Assembly: GCA_031547595.1 (NCBI GenBank)
Contig: JAVBRU010000054.1
Span: forward strand, 1-19,043
DNA: 19,043 nucleotides
From: JAVBRU01 sp031547595
Lineage (GTDB): Bacteria > Bacillota > Clostridia > Christensenellales > Aristaeellaceae
Direction of reading: 5' to 3'
Below the pieces are notes generated by a model. That model made no database searches and was not told the DNA's origin. It saw only the letters and a list, made by a program, of their open reading frames with translations. Shown here one piece after another: positions 1 to 7,864 of the stretch. Position numbers and translations under genes: made by a program. The first letter of the stretch is position 1. The number at the start of each line of letters is the position of its first letter.

Positions 1-85
1 CAAACAGCACATACTTGTAGTACTTTCTGTAATACGGCACAAACCGCCGCATCAAAGTACTGCTCTTCATGCGCGAGGTACTCAT
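1..85 (-). CDS. ABC-type exporter, N-terminal fragment
   Basis: Only the first 28 codons lie in the window; the rest continues beyond base 1. The peptide starts MSTSRMKSSTLMRRFVPYYR and goes on with a Lys/Tyr-rich stretch ending YVLF. This is the usual short cytoplasmic lead-in to the first membrane helix of multidrug-type (ABCB-like) half-transporters, in which permease and ATPase are fused. I chose the ATG at 85 because GGAGG lies 8 nt upstream of it (93-97). An in-frame ATG at 100 has a poorly spaced site. The gene is preceded by its own promoter and a structured leader (102-183) that is nearly identical to the one before the dipeptidase operon. Family assignment rests on a short fragment and is tentative; the substrate cannot be told. 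Confidence 0.55.
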   Translation of the reverse strand, partial: MSTSRMKSSTLMRRFVPYYRKYYKYVLF

Positions 86-101
86 CCACAAGTCCTCCAT
101 C

Positions 102-183
102 TTTTGATTGCCGCTCCTTTTCCATACGGAAGGAGCGGCCCGGCAAAACCTTCGGTTTGGCCTGAACATTATAGCACATTATA
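102..183 (-). promoter_or_regulatory. Promoter and two-hairpin conserved leader RNA, copy 1
   Basis: On the minus strand there are two TATAAT boxes (183-178 and 173-168). Six bases after the second, at 162, begins a 61-nt element (162-102) identical at 54 of 61 positions, without gaps, to 4317-4377. Hairpin 1 pairs GGC-C-AAACC (162-154) with GGTTT-T-GCC (150-142) around a GAA loop. Hairpin 2 pairs 139-130 with 119-110 (10 bp) and has a small inner CC/GG pairing. The element ends in CAATCAAAA, followed by the ribosome binding site. The first hairpin sits at the predicted 5' end of the transcript. There is no U-run, so it is not an intrinsic terminator. The ligand or binding protein is unknown. 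Confidence 0.75.
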
Positions 184-350
184 CCACGTATTTGTAAGTT
201 TTAAAAGCGAACATAAACAATTTTGCTGTGAATCCCAGGTATTGCTTGCGAACAGCGCGGATTCATGCATAATAAAGGTATGCACTTTACTGTAAAGCCG
301 GTACAGGGGCTTGCCCCTACCCCTTTATCGAGGAAAAGCCTGCTAACCTC
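184..350. other. Gene-free stretch between divergent transcripts
   Basis: I see no credible gene here. The only structure is a GC-rich dyad at 305-318 (AGGGGC, TT, GCCCCT) followed by ACCCC. It has no T-run and does not follow a gene end. It faintly resembles the hairpin part of the 3'-end repeats elsewhere in the window, but the match is too short to assign it to that family. Confidence 0.4.
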
Positions 351-379
351 TTGCGGATACCGCGGGCATATGCTATTAT
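351..379 (+). promoter_or_regulatory. Sigma-A promoter of the histidine kinase
   Basis: TTGCGG at 351-356 and TATTAT at 374-379 are separated by 17 bases, with an extended -10 TG at 371-372. Transcription would start near 386, giving a leader of about 195 nt before the chosen start codon at 581. Confidence 0.65.
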
Positions 380-401
380 TACATAGGAAATTAGTAAGGT
401 G

Positions 402-482
402 TTCTTCAAAAACTCGCCGTTTTTATCGGCTTCGGCCTTAAAAGGCCTGAAGAAAGCGAATAATTTCTTTCAGGGTTTTTTA
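402..482 (+). terminator. Intrinsic terminator with overlapping alternative hairpin (putative attenuator)
   Basis: The terminator stem pairs 446-455 with 464-474 (10 bp with one bulged base, 8-nt loop). It is followed by G and six T (476-481). The 5' arm is also the 3' part of an upstream hairpin: CTTC-GGCCTT (430-439) pairs with AAGGCC-T-GAAG (442-452). TTCTTC at 402-407 can also pair with GAAGAA at 449-454. The two folds exclude each other, which is the arrangement of an antiterminator and terminator. It lies between the promoter at 351-379 and the kinase start at 581. It could equally end a small RNA of about 95 nt. Confidence 0.6.
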
Positions 483-580
483 TCAAGACTGTTTATTTTT
501 TCTAAATTGTTAAAATGCTCGTATCAGCGGGCTTTTTCTCTATGTATACGCAAGGCATGCTACGAAATGGGGGCACTCGC

Positions 581-3500
581 ATGCAGGATTCATCAATAAG
601 CACACGGCCACATAAAAAGCGAAGCATTGCCGCCCGGTTCACCTTAACGAACACGTGGCTGGTGATTGTGGTGCTTGTGGCTGTTATGAGCGTTGCGTTG
701 TGGATGATCTACAACATCACCGGCACGGCATCCAAAAACTATGCGCGCACATATTCGGTGGAAACACTGGAGCGCTTCAATGCCTATTTGCAAAGCGATC
801 TGGTGCTGGTGAGCAAGGTGGCGCACTCCAAGGCGGTGAGCGAGTGGTTTGCCGATGAGAGCAACCCCGAAAAACGCTTGCGTGCCTACAACGATATGAT
901 GGAGTACGCCGATTTTTTGCAAAGTGCCAGCCTGTACTTTGGCATCTATGACTCGCTTAACGAGTATTCCATAGACCAGGGCTGCCCCCTGGAAGCATTT
1001 ATGCCCTTTGACCGACTGAGCCGGGAAGAGGAGTATGACAACTGGTATTTTGCCTGCATTGATTCTCAGGATGATTATGAGCTGAACATTGATATTGATA
1101 AAGTGAGCAACCAGAAACGCCTGTGGATCAACTACAAGGTTGTGCACGAGGGGCGCGTTGTGGGTGTGTTTTGCAGCGGGCTGCCCTTTGAGGGCGTCAT
1201 TCAGCAGTTGTTTGGCAGCTATGATAACCGAAGTGCCAGCGGATATGTGATCAACCAGCACGGAGCCATCCAATTTGACAGCGTGCTGATCGAGATGGAT
1301 GCACTGCCGGTAGATGACCTCAAGCATAATATCCGCGCGGTGTGCGAGGATGAGGCTTTTCTGGCGGCGTTGGAAATGCACCTTGGCAACATCGGTGGAC
1401 ATTTTGCGCGCACTGACGATACGGTGATCATTCCGCTGACAAAGAGCGATTACGAGTATGCGGCCATCGCGCCCATTAACGGCTCTTGCTGGACGGTGGT
1501 CACGTTTTATGATTCCAACTCCCTGTTTGGGATGGATAAGCTGCTGCCGCTGCTGCTGGTGTTGTTGATTGCCTTTGCGGTGTATACTGCGGTCAACAGC
1601 GTTTTGGTGCGCAGGATGGTGCTGCATCCGCTGCGCAGGCTGACAAAGAGCGTGGCAGCCTCCGGCACGGGCGGCATCTATGGCGCGGAGCGCACCGATG
1701 AGTTTGGAGACCTCGCACACACCATCCAGGCCATGCAGGATGGCATGCTGGAAGCAGATGCACGCATACGCATGATGCTGGACGCCACACCACTGTGCTG
1801 TCAATGCTGGGATGAAAACATGAACATCATCGATTGTAATGAGGCTGCGGTGAAGCAGTTTGGGCTGAAAGACAAAAAGGAATACCTAGAGCGCTTTTTT
1901 GAGTTATCCCCTGCCTATCAGCCAAACGGACAAAACTCAGCAGAAACTGTTTGCCTATACATCCGCCGCGTGCTAGAAACAGGCGTCAGTGAAGTCATTG
2001 ACTGGGTGCAACAGCTGCCCGATGGCACGCCTGTGCCCGCCCAGGTGGTGCTCACGCGCGTCAAGTATGGCGCGGGGCATGTGGTGCTGGCTTATTCCCG
2101 CGATTTGCGCGAGCAGAAAAAGATGATCGCCGAAATGGAGCATCAGGACGCACTGCTGCGGGTGATGAACGATGTGGGTGTGCTGCTGTTGCAGGCATCG
2201 GAGGAAACGTTTGAGCGGGAGCTTCAGCGCTGCATGGAGATGATCACCCATGCTGTGCGCGCGGACCGCGTATATATTTGGAAAAACCAGATGATGAACG
2301 GCCAGATGTGCGTGTCGCGCATCAATGGCTGGGCCAAGTCAGGCGTGCCCCTGATGGTGGGGGATTACGCAGAGGGCGTGCCCATGGCGGACAATGTGCT
2401 GGGCTGGGGCGCCAAACTGAGCCTGGGGCAGTGCATCAATGGCTCGCTTCATACGCTGTCCGCGCAGGAGCGGCAGCACCTGGAAGCGCGGGGGGTACAA
2501 TCCGTGCTGGCCGCGCCGGTCATTCTCAGCGAAACGTTCTGGGGGTTTTTTCAGTTTGACGATTGCCAGCAGCAGCGCCTGTTCACCGTCAACGAAGTGG
2601 CATTCCTGCGCTCGTGCAGCCTGTCCATTGTCAATGCCATGATGCGCCACGAGATGACGCAGAGCATTCGCACCGGTGCTGCGCAGATGGCAGCCGTTAT
2701 CCGCAACTATGCTGGCATCATCTGGAGCGTCGACAGCAAGCGGAATGTAACGCTGTTTGACGGCCTATATACCCGCAGCATGGACAACGTCCATCAGATG
2801 ATCGTGGGCCGAAATGTGCGCGATTTGCAAGGCAGCGCCATGCTGGACGGCGTATTTTCTAACATTGAAGAAACCTTTGCCGGCCAGGCGCAAAGCTGGG
2901 TGGCGGAATTGGGCAACAAAATCTACCGCTCCCACACTACGCCGGTCCTGGATGAAAACGGCCACGTGACCGCCATTGTGGGCAGCACCGATGATGTGAC
3001 GCGCAATGTGTTGCTGCAAAAGGAGCTGGAGAGCGCGGTGGAAGCGGCGCAGGCGGCCAGCCTGGCCAAGAGCAATTTCCTCTCCAACATGAGCCATGAG
3101 ATGCGCACGCCGCTCAATGCTATAACGGGTATGACGGCGATCGGCCTTCGCTCTGACAGTGTGGAGAAAAAAGATTACGCCTTTGGCCGGATTGACGAAG
3201 CATCTGCGCATTTGCTGGGCGTTATCAATGATATACTGGATATGTCCAAGATTGAAGCAAACAAGTTTGAACTGTCCGAAGTGGAATTCAATTTTGAGCG
3301 CATGCTGCAAAAGACGGTGAGTGTCAGCGGTTTCCGCGTGGATGAAAAACAGCAGCAGCTGACGGTGATTGTCGATCCTGCCATTCCGTCCTGTCTGGTG
3401 GGCGACGACCAGCGTCTGGCGCAGGTGGTGACAAACTATTTGTCCAACGCCATCAAATTTACGCCTTCCGGCGGAGTGATCTGCCTGGAGGCAGCGTTGG

Positions 3501-4204
3501 AGGATGAAAAGGACGGTGTTTGCACCCTGTGTGTCACCGTGACGGATAATGGCATCGGCATCAGCGAAGAGCATCAAAAGCGCCTGTTCACTTCCTTTGA
3601 GCAAGCGGAGAGCAGCACTGCCCGCAAATTTGGCGGCACCGGGCTGGGCCTTGCCATTTCCAAGCACATTTTGGATATGATGGGCGGCACGGTGGGGGTG
3701 AAATCCACCCTCGGCGAAGGTTCTACTTTCCTGTTTCGCGTGCCTCTCAAGCGCTGCGCAAAAACGCAGTGCGATGCGGCTCAATCCGGCGAAATGCCCG
3801 CCGTTGACGGTACCGTGCCAGACTTTAGCAGCCACTGCGTGCTGCTGGCAGAGGATGTGGAGGTCAACCGCGAAATCGTGCAATCCTTGCTGGAGCCGAC
3901 AAGGCTGAACATCGTGAGCGCTGCCAATGGCATTGAAGCGCTGCGGCTATACAACGAGGGGCCGGAAGAATATTCGCTGATCCTGATGGACATCCAAATG
4001 CCGCTGATGGACGGGCTAGAGGCCACGCGCCGCATCCGCGCCCTTGCACAGGAACGCGCGCGCCGCGTGCCCATTGTGGCCATGACAGCCAATGTGTTCC
4101 GTGAGGATATCGAAAAATGCATGGCGGCAGGCATGAATGGCCACCTGGGCAAACCGCTGATATATGATGACTTGATTGCCATTCTCCGGCAGTACCTGAG
4201 ATAA
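581..4204 (+). CDS. Hybrid sensor histidine kinase/response regulator
   Basis: A 1207-residue membrane kinase that would sense an external or envelope signal and relay phosphate to its own receiver domain. Order: TM1 about 25-45; extracytoplasmic domain about 46-320, of a size fitting double-CACHE; TM2 about 321-343; HAMP about 344-396; PAS-like about 398-513; GAF-like about 523-690; second PAS-like about 700-810; HisKA with phospho-acceptor His839 in SHEMRTP; HATPase with N-box Asn956, DNGIGI at 989 and GGTGLGLAI at 1018; receiver with Asp1137 (LMDIQMP), Thr1169 and Lys1191. All catalytic residues are present. The ATG at 581 has GGGGG 7 nt upstream; in-frame starts at 515, 542 and 557 lack a good site. 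No separate output regulator or HPt protein is next to it, so its target is unknown. A possible attenuator precedes it. Confidence 0.93.
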   Translation: MQDSSISTRPHKKRSIAARFTLTNTWLVIVVLVAVMSVALWMIYNITGTASKNYARTYSVETLERFNAYLQSDLVLVSKVAHSKAVSEWFADESNPEKRLRAYNDMMEYADFLQSASLYFGIYDSLNEYSIDQGCPLEAFMPFDRLSREEEYDNWYFACIDSQDDYELNIDIDKVSNQKRLWINYKVVHEGRVVGVFCSGLPFEGVIQQLFGSYDNRSASGYVINQHGAIQFDSVLIEMDALPVDDLKHNIRAVCEDEAFLAALEMHLGNIGGHFARTDDTVIIPLTKSDYEYAAIAPINGSCWTVVTFYDSNSLFGMDKLLPLLLVLLIAFAVYTAVNSVLVRRMVLHPLRRLTKSVAASGTGGIYGAERTDEFGDLAHTIQAMQDGMLEADARIRMMLDATPLCCQCWDENMNIIDCNEAAVKQFGLKDKKEYLERFFELSPAYQPNGQNSAETVCLYIRRVLETGVSEVIDWVQQLPDGTPVPAQVVLTRVKYGAGHVVLAYSRDLREQKKMIAEMEHQDALLRVMNDVGVLLLQASEETFERELQRCMEMITHAVRADRVYIWKNQMMNGQMCVSRINGWAKSGVPLMVGDYAEGVPMADNVLGWGAKLSLGQCINGSLHTLSAQERQHLEARGVQSVLAAPVILSETFWGFFQFDDCQQQRLFTVNEVAFLRSCSLSIVNAMMRHEMTQSIRTGAAQMAAVIRNYAGIIWSVDSKRNVTLFDGLYTRSMDNVHQMIVGRNVRDLQGSAMLDGVFSNIEETFAGQAQSWVAELGNKIYRSHTTPVLDENGHVTAIVGSTDDVTRNVLLQKELESAVEAAQAASLAKSNFLSNMSHEMRTPLNAITGMTAIGLRSDSVEKKDYAFGRIDEASAHLLGVINDILDMSKIEANKFELSEVEFNFERMLQKTVSVSGFRVDEKQQQLTVIVDPAIPSCLVGDDQRLAQVVTNYLSNAIKFTPSGGVICLEAALEDEKDGVCTLCVTVTDNGIGISEEHQKRLFTSFEQAESSTARKFGGTGLGLAISKHILDMMGGTVGVKSTLGEGSTFLFRVPLKRCAKTQCDAAQSGEMPAVDGTVPDFSSHCVLLAEDVEVNREIVQSLLEPTRLNIVSAANGIEALRLYNEGPEEYSLILMDIQMPLMDGLEATRRIRALAQERARRVPIVAMTANVFREDIEKCMAAGMNGHLGKPLIYDDLIAILRQYLR

Positions 4205-4210
4205 ATCAAT

Positions 4211-4253
4211 ATGGGCTTTTTTGCCGGATGGCGGAGGGCCCATTTCTTATTTG
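4211..4253 (+). terminator. Terminator after the histidine kinase
   Basis: ATGGGC (4211-4216) pairs with GCCCAT (4238-4243), enclosing a small inner GCC/GGC hairpin, and is followed by TTCTTATTTG. It lies 7 nt after the kinase stop codon and isolates the kinase from the dipeptidase operon. Confidence 0.6.
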
Positions 4254-4281
4254 TAACTTTTTTTGCGCCTGCCAAAAGCAT

Positions 4282-4383
4282 TTGTCTTTTTCTCTCAGGC
4301 TGTGATATAATGATTAGGCCAAACCGCAGGTTTTGCCGGGTCGCTCCCTCCAGATGGAAAGGGAGCGACAATCAAAAAAGGAG
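4282..4383 (+). promoter_or_regulatory. Promoter and two-hairpin conserved leader RNA, copy 2
   Basis: TTGTCT (4282-4287) and an extended -10 TG-A-TATAAT (4303-4311) are 18 bases apart. The predicted start falls at the GGCC that opens the 61-nt element 4317-4377. Hairpin 1: 4317-4325 with 4329-4337, one C/U mismatch, GCA loop. Hairpin 2: GTCGCTCCC (4340-4348) with GGGAGCGAC (4361-4369), inner TCC/GGA pairing. CAATCAAAA and the ribosome binding site follow. Compared with copy 1 (162-102), the two stem changes are both compensated (T4341-A4368 against C-G; C4348-G4361 against U-A). The other three differences are in loops. Confidence 0.75.
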
Positions 4384-4393
4384 ATGAATGCCG

Positions 4394-5284
4394 ATGCTGA
4401 TATGCGACACGCATGCGGATACTCTATACACTTTGGCCATGCATCCGGAGTACCCCACCGACATTACGCTGGAGCGTTTGCAGGCGGGCGGCGTAGCGCT
4501 TCAAACGCTGGCGTTATACGTGGGCGGCAAGAAAGACCTCCCTTCCATCCGCACTGCGCAGACTAAGATGTTTGCCTGTGTGGACGCACTGATGGCGGAT
4601 GGCTGGCATCAAGTGCGCGACCCCGCGGATGCGAAAGAAGGCGTTGCTTCGTTCATGCTGTCCGTAGAGGGGTGCGACCTCCTGGCCGACGGGCTGGAAG
4701 TATTGGAACAGTGGCAGCAGCGCGGCGTGCGCATGGCTGCGCTGACGTGGAACTACGAAAACTGCATCGCGACCCCCGCCACTCTGGATGCCGGGCAGGG
4801 CCTGAAGCCATTTGGGCGCGAGGCGGTGCGCGAAATGCAAAGGCTGCGCATGGCGGTGGACGTATCGCACCTTAACGAGCGCGGGTTCTATGAACTATTG
4901 GACATGGGCATCGTCCCCCTGGCCTCTCACAGCTGCTGCTATAAGCTGCAAAACCGCGCCCGGAACCTGACCGATGGCCAGCTGCGTGCATTGTTTGCGG
5001 CAGGCGGGTATGTGGGCGTCAATTTTTATCCCGCATTTTTGACGGCGGGCTGCGCTGTGTTGGATGACGTGGTGGATCACCTCATACACATGATAGAGAT
5101 GGGCGGGGAGGGCAAGATCGGCTTTGGATCGGACTTTGACGGGATCGAGCAAAAGCCCATCGGCCTGGACAATCCGTCTGACCTGCCCAAGCTGATCAAC
5201 CGTATGCGCGGGCGCGGCCTCACCGAAGCGGAAGTCGTGGGTATTGCAGGGCAAAACCTGCTTCATTATTACAACAGAATTTGA
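4394..5284 (+). CDS. Membrane-dipeptidase family (peptidase M19) metallopeptidase
   Basis: Zinc-dependent dipeptidase of the renal dipeptidase family, with no signal peptide, so presumably cytoplasmic. The family hydrolyses dipeptides, including ones with a D-residue. Visible metal-binding motifs are DTHAD near the N-terminus (His7, Asp9), SVEG (Glu92), DVSH (His159) and LASHS (His179), plus the GFGSDFDG motif near 245. The length of 296 residues is normal for the short bacterial form. I chose the ATG at 4394 because it lies 10 nt after GGAG (4380-4383). The ATG at 4388 gives two more residues but only 4 nt spacing. It is the first gene of a seven-gene operon, behind the structured leader. 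The actual substrate is not known. Confidence 0.9.
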   Translation: MLICDTHADTLYTLAMHPEYPTDITLERLQAGGVALQTLALYVGGKKDLPSIRTAQTKMFACVDALMADGWHQVRDPADAKEGVASFMLSVEGCDLLADGLEVLEQWQQRGVRMAALTWNYENCIATPATLDAGQGLKPFGREAVREMQRLRMAVDVSHLNERGFYELLDMGIVPLASHSCCYKLQNRARNLTDGQLRALFAAGGYVGVNFYPAFLTAGCAVLDDVVDHLIHMIEMGGEGKIGFGSDFDGIEQKPIGLDNPSDLPKLINRMRGRGLTEAEVVGIAGQNLLHYYNRI

Positions 5285-5294
5285 GGAACGGACA

Positions 5295-5996
5295 ATGCTT
5301 GGAATTATAGGGGCCATGGCCAGCGAAGTAGACGCGCTGGCGACAGAAATGAAAGATGCTGCGTCCGTGCAAATGGGCGTGGCGGAGTTTTATGTAGGGT
5401 ATTTGCGCGGGGTGCATGTGGTGCTGGCGCGCTGCGGCGTGGGTAAGGTGCACGCGGCAATGTGCGCCCAGGCCATGATCCTGCGCTTTACCGTTACTGC
5501 GATAATCAATATCGGCGTGGCAGGCGCACTGACGCGCGACCTTAACATCGGTGATGTGGTAGTTGGTACCGGCACTGTGCAGCACGATATCGACACCACG
5601 GCGGTGGGCGATCCGCTGGGGCTGATCTCCAACATCAACCGTGTCAGCGTGCCCACCGACGAGCGGTTGACCGCGCTGCTTTGCAAGAGTGCCGCTGCCG
5701 CGGGCCGGCAAGCCGTTCGTTCCAACATTGCTACGGGCGATCAGTTTATAGTGGGTACCGCGCGAAAGCAGCACATCAGCGACACCTTCCATGCCGCGGC
5801 CTGCGATATGGAATGCGGTGCGATTGCGCAGGTGTGTTATGAGATGGATATGCCCTATGCCGCCTACCGCGCGATATCTGACACCATGGGGGGCAATGGC
5901 CTGGAGTATCGGATCAACCTAGCGGGTGCGGCCAAGAGCAGTGCGGATTTGTTGGGTGCGTTTTTAGCGTTCTATCGGGAGGAGCATGTGCGATGA
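5295..5996 (+). CDS. mtnN: 5'-methylthioadenosine/S-adenosylhomocysteine nucleosidase
   Basis: Cleaves the N-glycosidic bond of MTA and SAH, releasing adenine, in methionine salvage and S-adenosylmethionine recycling. The 233-residue protein shows the family start MLGIIGAMASEV, with Glu11 matching E. coli Glu12. It also has the nucleoside-binding DMEC segment with the conserved Glu, and the catalytic Asp in AISDT. The start at 5295 follows GAGG at 8 nt and lies 10 nt after the dipeptidase stop. Its end overlaps the next start by 4 nt (ATGA), so the two are probably translationally coupled. Confidence 0.93.
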   Translation: MLGIIGAMASEVDALATEMKDAASVQMGVAEFYVGYLRGVHVVLARCGVGKVHAAMCAQAMILRFTVTAIINIGVAGALTRDLNIGDVVVGTGTVQHDIDTTAVGDPLGLISNINRVSVPTDERLTALLCKSAAAAGRQAVRSNIATGDQFIVGTARKQHISDTFHAAACDMECGAIAQVCYEMDMPYAAYRAISDTMGGNGLEYRINLAGAAKSSADLLGAFLAFYREEHVR

Positions 5997-6442
5997 ATAA
6001 ATGGGATACACGCTTTATGGAAATGGCACGGCTGATTTCGGGCTGGAGCAGTTGCTTTGCGCCCGGGCGCGCTATCGGAGCAGTGATAGTGAAGGACAAG
6101 CGCATCATGACCACCGGCTATAACGGCGCGCCTGCAGGCATGCAGACCTGCCGCGAGAAGGGCGAATGCCTGCGCCGCAAGCTCAATATTGAAAGCGGCA
6201 CCCGTGCCGAGGTGTGCTATGCTGCGCATGCAGAGCAAAATGCTATCATTCAGGCCGCCAAGCTGGGAATATCTATCGATGGCGCTACGTTATATTGTAC
6301 ACACCAGCCTTGCTCCATGTGTGCCAAGATGATCGTGAATGCGGGCATCCGGCGCGTGGTGTATGAGCAGGGGTATCCCGATGCCTTTTCGTTGGAGATT
6401 TTTGAGGAATCCGGCGTTGAGCTGGAAAAATTCGAATTGTAA
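5993..6442 (+). CDS. comEB: dCMP deaminase (cytidine/deoxycytidylate deaminase family)
   Basis: Zinc-dependent deaminase of 149 residues that would convert dCMP to dUMP, the precursor for dTMP synthesis. The zinc site is clear: HAEQNAI with His79 and catalytic Glu81, then PCSMC with Cys107 and Cys110. Similar proteins in Bacillota are called ComEB or dCMP deaminase; no comEA or comEC gene is adjacent here. The start overlaps the mtnN stop by 4 nt. A related deaminase of the same fold cannot be fully excluded. Confidence 0.88.
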   Translation: MNKWDTRFMEMARLISGWSSCFAPGRAIGAVIVKDKRIMTTGYNGAPAGMQTCREKGECLRRKLNIESGTRAEVCYAAHAEQNAIIQAAKLGISIDGATLYCTHQPCSMCAKMIVNAGIRRVVYEQGYPDAFSLEIFEESGVELEKFEL

Positions 6443-6459
6443 TTGCGGAGGTACCTGAG

Positions 6460-7407
6460 ATGAAACGCGTATTGGCTGTTTTGATGCTGCTTGTGCTGCT
6501 GATCCCCAGTGCAGCGCTGGCTGCCACACCCAATCCCATTCCCGTCATCGCCAAAGAGGACATCACCCCCACCGTGAAGGGCGTATACCACTATATGCTT
6601 ATTTGCGTGGACGCCTGGCATGCCGACCCGAAGAACCTCGGGCATACCGACGGCCTGGTGCTGGTGACGGTGGACAAGTATGCCGGCCGCGTGATGCTGA
6701 CCAGCTTTATCCGCGATATGCTGATCATGCGCCCGGATGATAAGTTTGGCCGCATCAACAATATCGTAGGCTACTTTGGGGCCAACCAGCAGGGCGTGGA
6801 AACGCTGATTGACGTGATCGGCACACATTTTGATCTGGACATTGACTACTATATTGTGGTAGACTTTGGTCAGGTGGAAAAAATTATCGACGCCATTGGC
6901 GGCGTGGATATCACCGTCAGCAACTCCGAGGCGCAGTACCTGCGCAATTATGCCATCAGCCCCAACAGCACCACCCCCAAGATGGGCAATGGCGGCACCT
7001 ATCATTTCGGCGGGCATGCGTCGGTGATCTATATGCGCATCCGCAAGGTGGCCACCATCGACGGCAAAACCCAGGATGTGGGCCGCACCCAGCGCGCGCG
7101 TACTGTGCTGACCACCATTGCCGATAGCCTCAAGGATATCACCTACGAGCAGGCGCTTGATCTTGTGGACATCGTGACCCAGAACACCGTCTACACCAAC
7201 ATGACCTCGGCAGACCTGATGGCCGCGGTAGATATGGCTATGCAGCTCAAGGGCGTGGCGATCGAGCAGATCCGTATGCCCATTGACGGCACGTACGAGC
7301 CGATGCCCGTATCCGGCATGGCCACCCAGCAGCTTGATTTCATTGCCAACAGGAAAGCCTTGCATGCATTCTTGTTTGACAGCTTTGTTGTGGCAGAGGA
7401 GGATTAG
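6460..7407 (+). CDS. LCP-family (LytR-CpsA-Psr) protein, apparently secreted
   Basis: LCP proteins transfer undecaprenyl-linked glycopolymers to peptidoglycan outside the cell. This 315-residue protein has an N-terminal hydrophobic segment ending AALAA near residue 22, read as a cleavable signal peptide. The LCP core then shows TSFIRD (Arg85, Asp86), YMRIRK (Arg193, Arg195) and DVGRTQRAR (Asp206, Arg209, Arg212), equivalent to the usual SIPRD, RSRK and DFGRxxRQ blocks. The family's RSDT motif appears as HTDG, so it is a divergent member. GGAGG lies 8 nt before the ATG. It sits 17 nt after the deaminase and 1 nt before the next gene. Confidence 0.82.
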   Translation: MKRVLAVLMLLVLLIPSAALAATPNPIPVIAKEDITPTVKGVYHYMLICVDAWHADPKNLGHTDGLVLVTVDKYAGRVMLTSFIRDMLIMRPDDKFGRINNIVGYFGANQQGVETLIDVIGTHFDLDIDYYIVVDFGQVEKIIDAIGGVDITVSNSEAQYLRNYAISPNSTTPKMGNGGTYHFGGHASVIYMRIRKVATIDGKTQDVGRTQRARTVLTTIADSLKDITYEQALDLVDIVTQNTVYTNMTSADLMAAVDMAMQLKGVAIEQIRMPIDGTYEPMPVSGMATQQLDFIANRKALHAFLFDSFVVAEED

Positions 7408-7408
7408 C

Positions 7409-7864
7409 ATGCCCCTTCGTTGGAACACCCCCGGCGCGGAGCAGCCCGTGCTGGTGTCTGTCACAGGGCAGGCACAGCAGGGCGGCGAGGACGAGAAGAT
7501 TCGCCTGCTCACCATGGGCACCGTGCGCGGCGGCCAGGATCACTGGCAGCTGAACTACACCGAAACGCAGCCTGAAAGCGAGGAGGCCAACCACGTCACG
7601 CTGTCCATGGAGGGCGGCGTTGTCACCATGCAGCGGGAGGGCGAATATGCCACCAGCATGGTGTTCGAGCAGGGACGGCGCTTCGAGGGCAGCTACCAGA
7701 CGCCATATGGCGCGTTGGATATGGGCGTGTTTGCAACGCAGGTGAAATGTCATTTATCCGACAATCAGGGCGTGGTCAAGCTACAGTATCAGCTGGATTT
7801 GCAGGGGCAGTTTGCCGCTATGCACGAGCTGACGATCAGCTTTGTGCCCCGAAGATCCTCATGA
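7409..7864 (+). CDS. DUF1934-like (YwiB-type) small beta-barrel protein
   Basis: A 151-residue soluble protein, rich in predicted beta strands, that begins MPLRWNTPGAEQPVLVSVTG. The order of features (VTGxQ near the start, a TETQPESEEANHVTLSM strand pair, a Gly/Thr-rich turn, a strongly amphipathic C-terminal strand ending in the ISF segment) fits DUF1934, a lipocalin-like barrel of unknown function found in Bacillota. The chosen ATG is 6 nt after a strong AGAGGAGG. It starts 1 nt after the LCP stop and overlaps the next gene by 4 nt. The family call is from memory of the pattern. Confidence 0.6.
   Translation: MPLRWNTPGAEQPVLVSVTGQAQQGGEDEKIRLLTMGTVRGGQDHWQLNYTETQPESEEANHVTLSMEGGVVTMQREGEYATSMVFEQGRRFEGSYQTPYGALDMGVFATQVKCHLSDNQGVVKLQYQLDLQGQFAAMHELTISFVPRRSS

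Noticed and set aside
305..318. GC-rich hairpin as an intrinsic terminator
   Set aside because: It has no T-run on either side and no gene ends before it.
399..599. A Phe-rich frame starting with GTG at 399 in the kinase leader, as a possible attenuator leader peptide
   Set aside because: The Phe codons come from T-rich terminator sequence, the ribosome binding site is weak, and the frame runs through the terminator and into the kinase start rather than stopping before it.
644..1804. A 386-residue antisense frame inside the histidine kinase gene (with similar ones at 2765-3883 and 6250-7521)
   Set aside because: The His/Gln/Ala-rich composition and lack of a ribosome binding site or known motif mark these as shadows of the sense genes.
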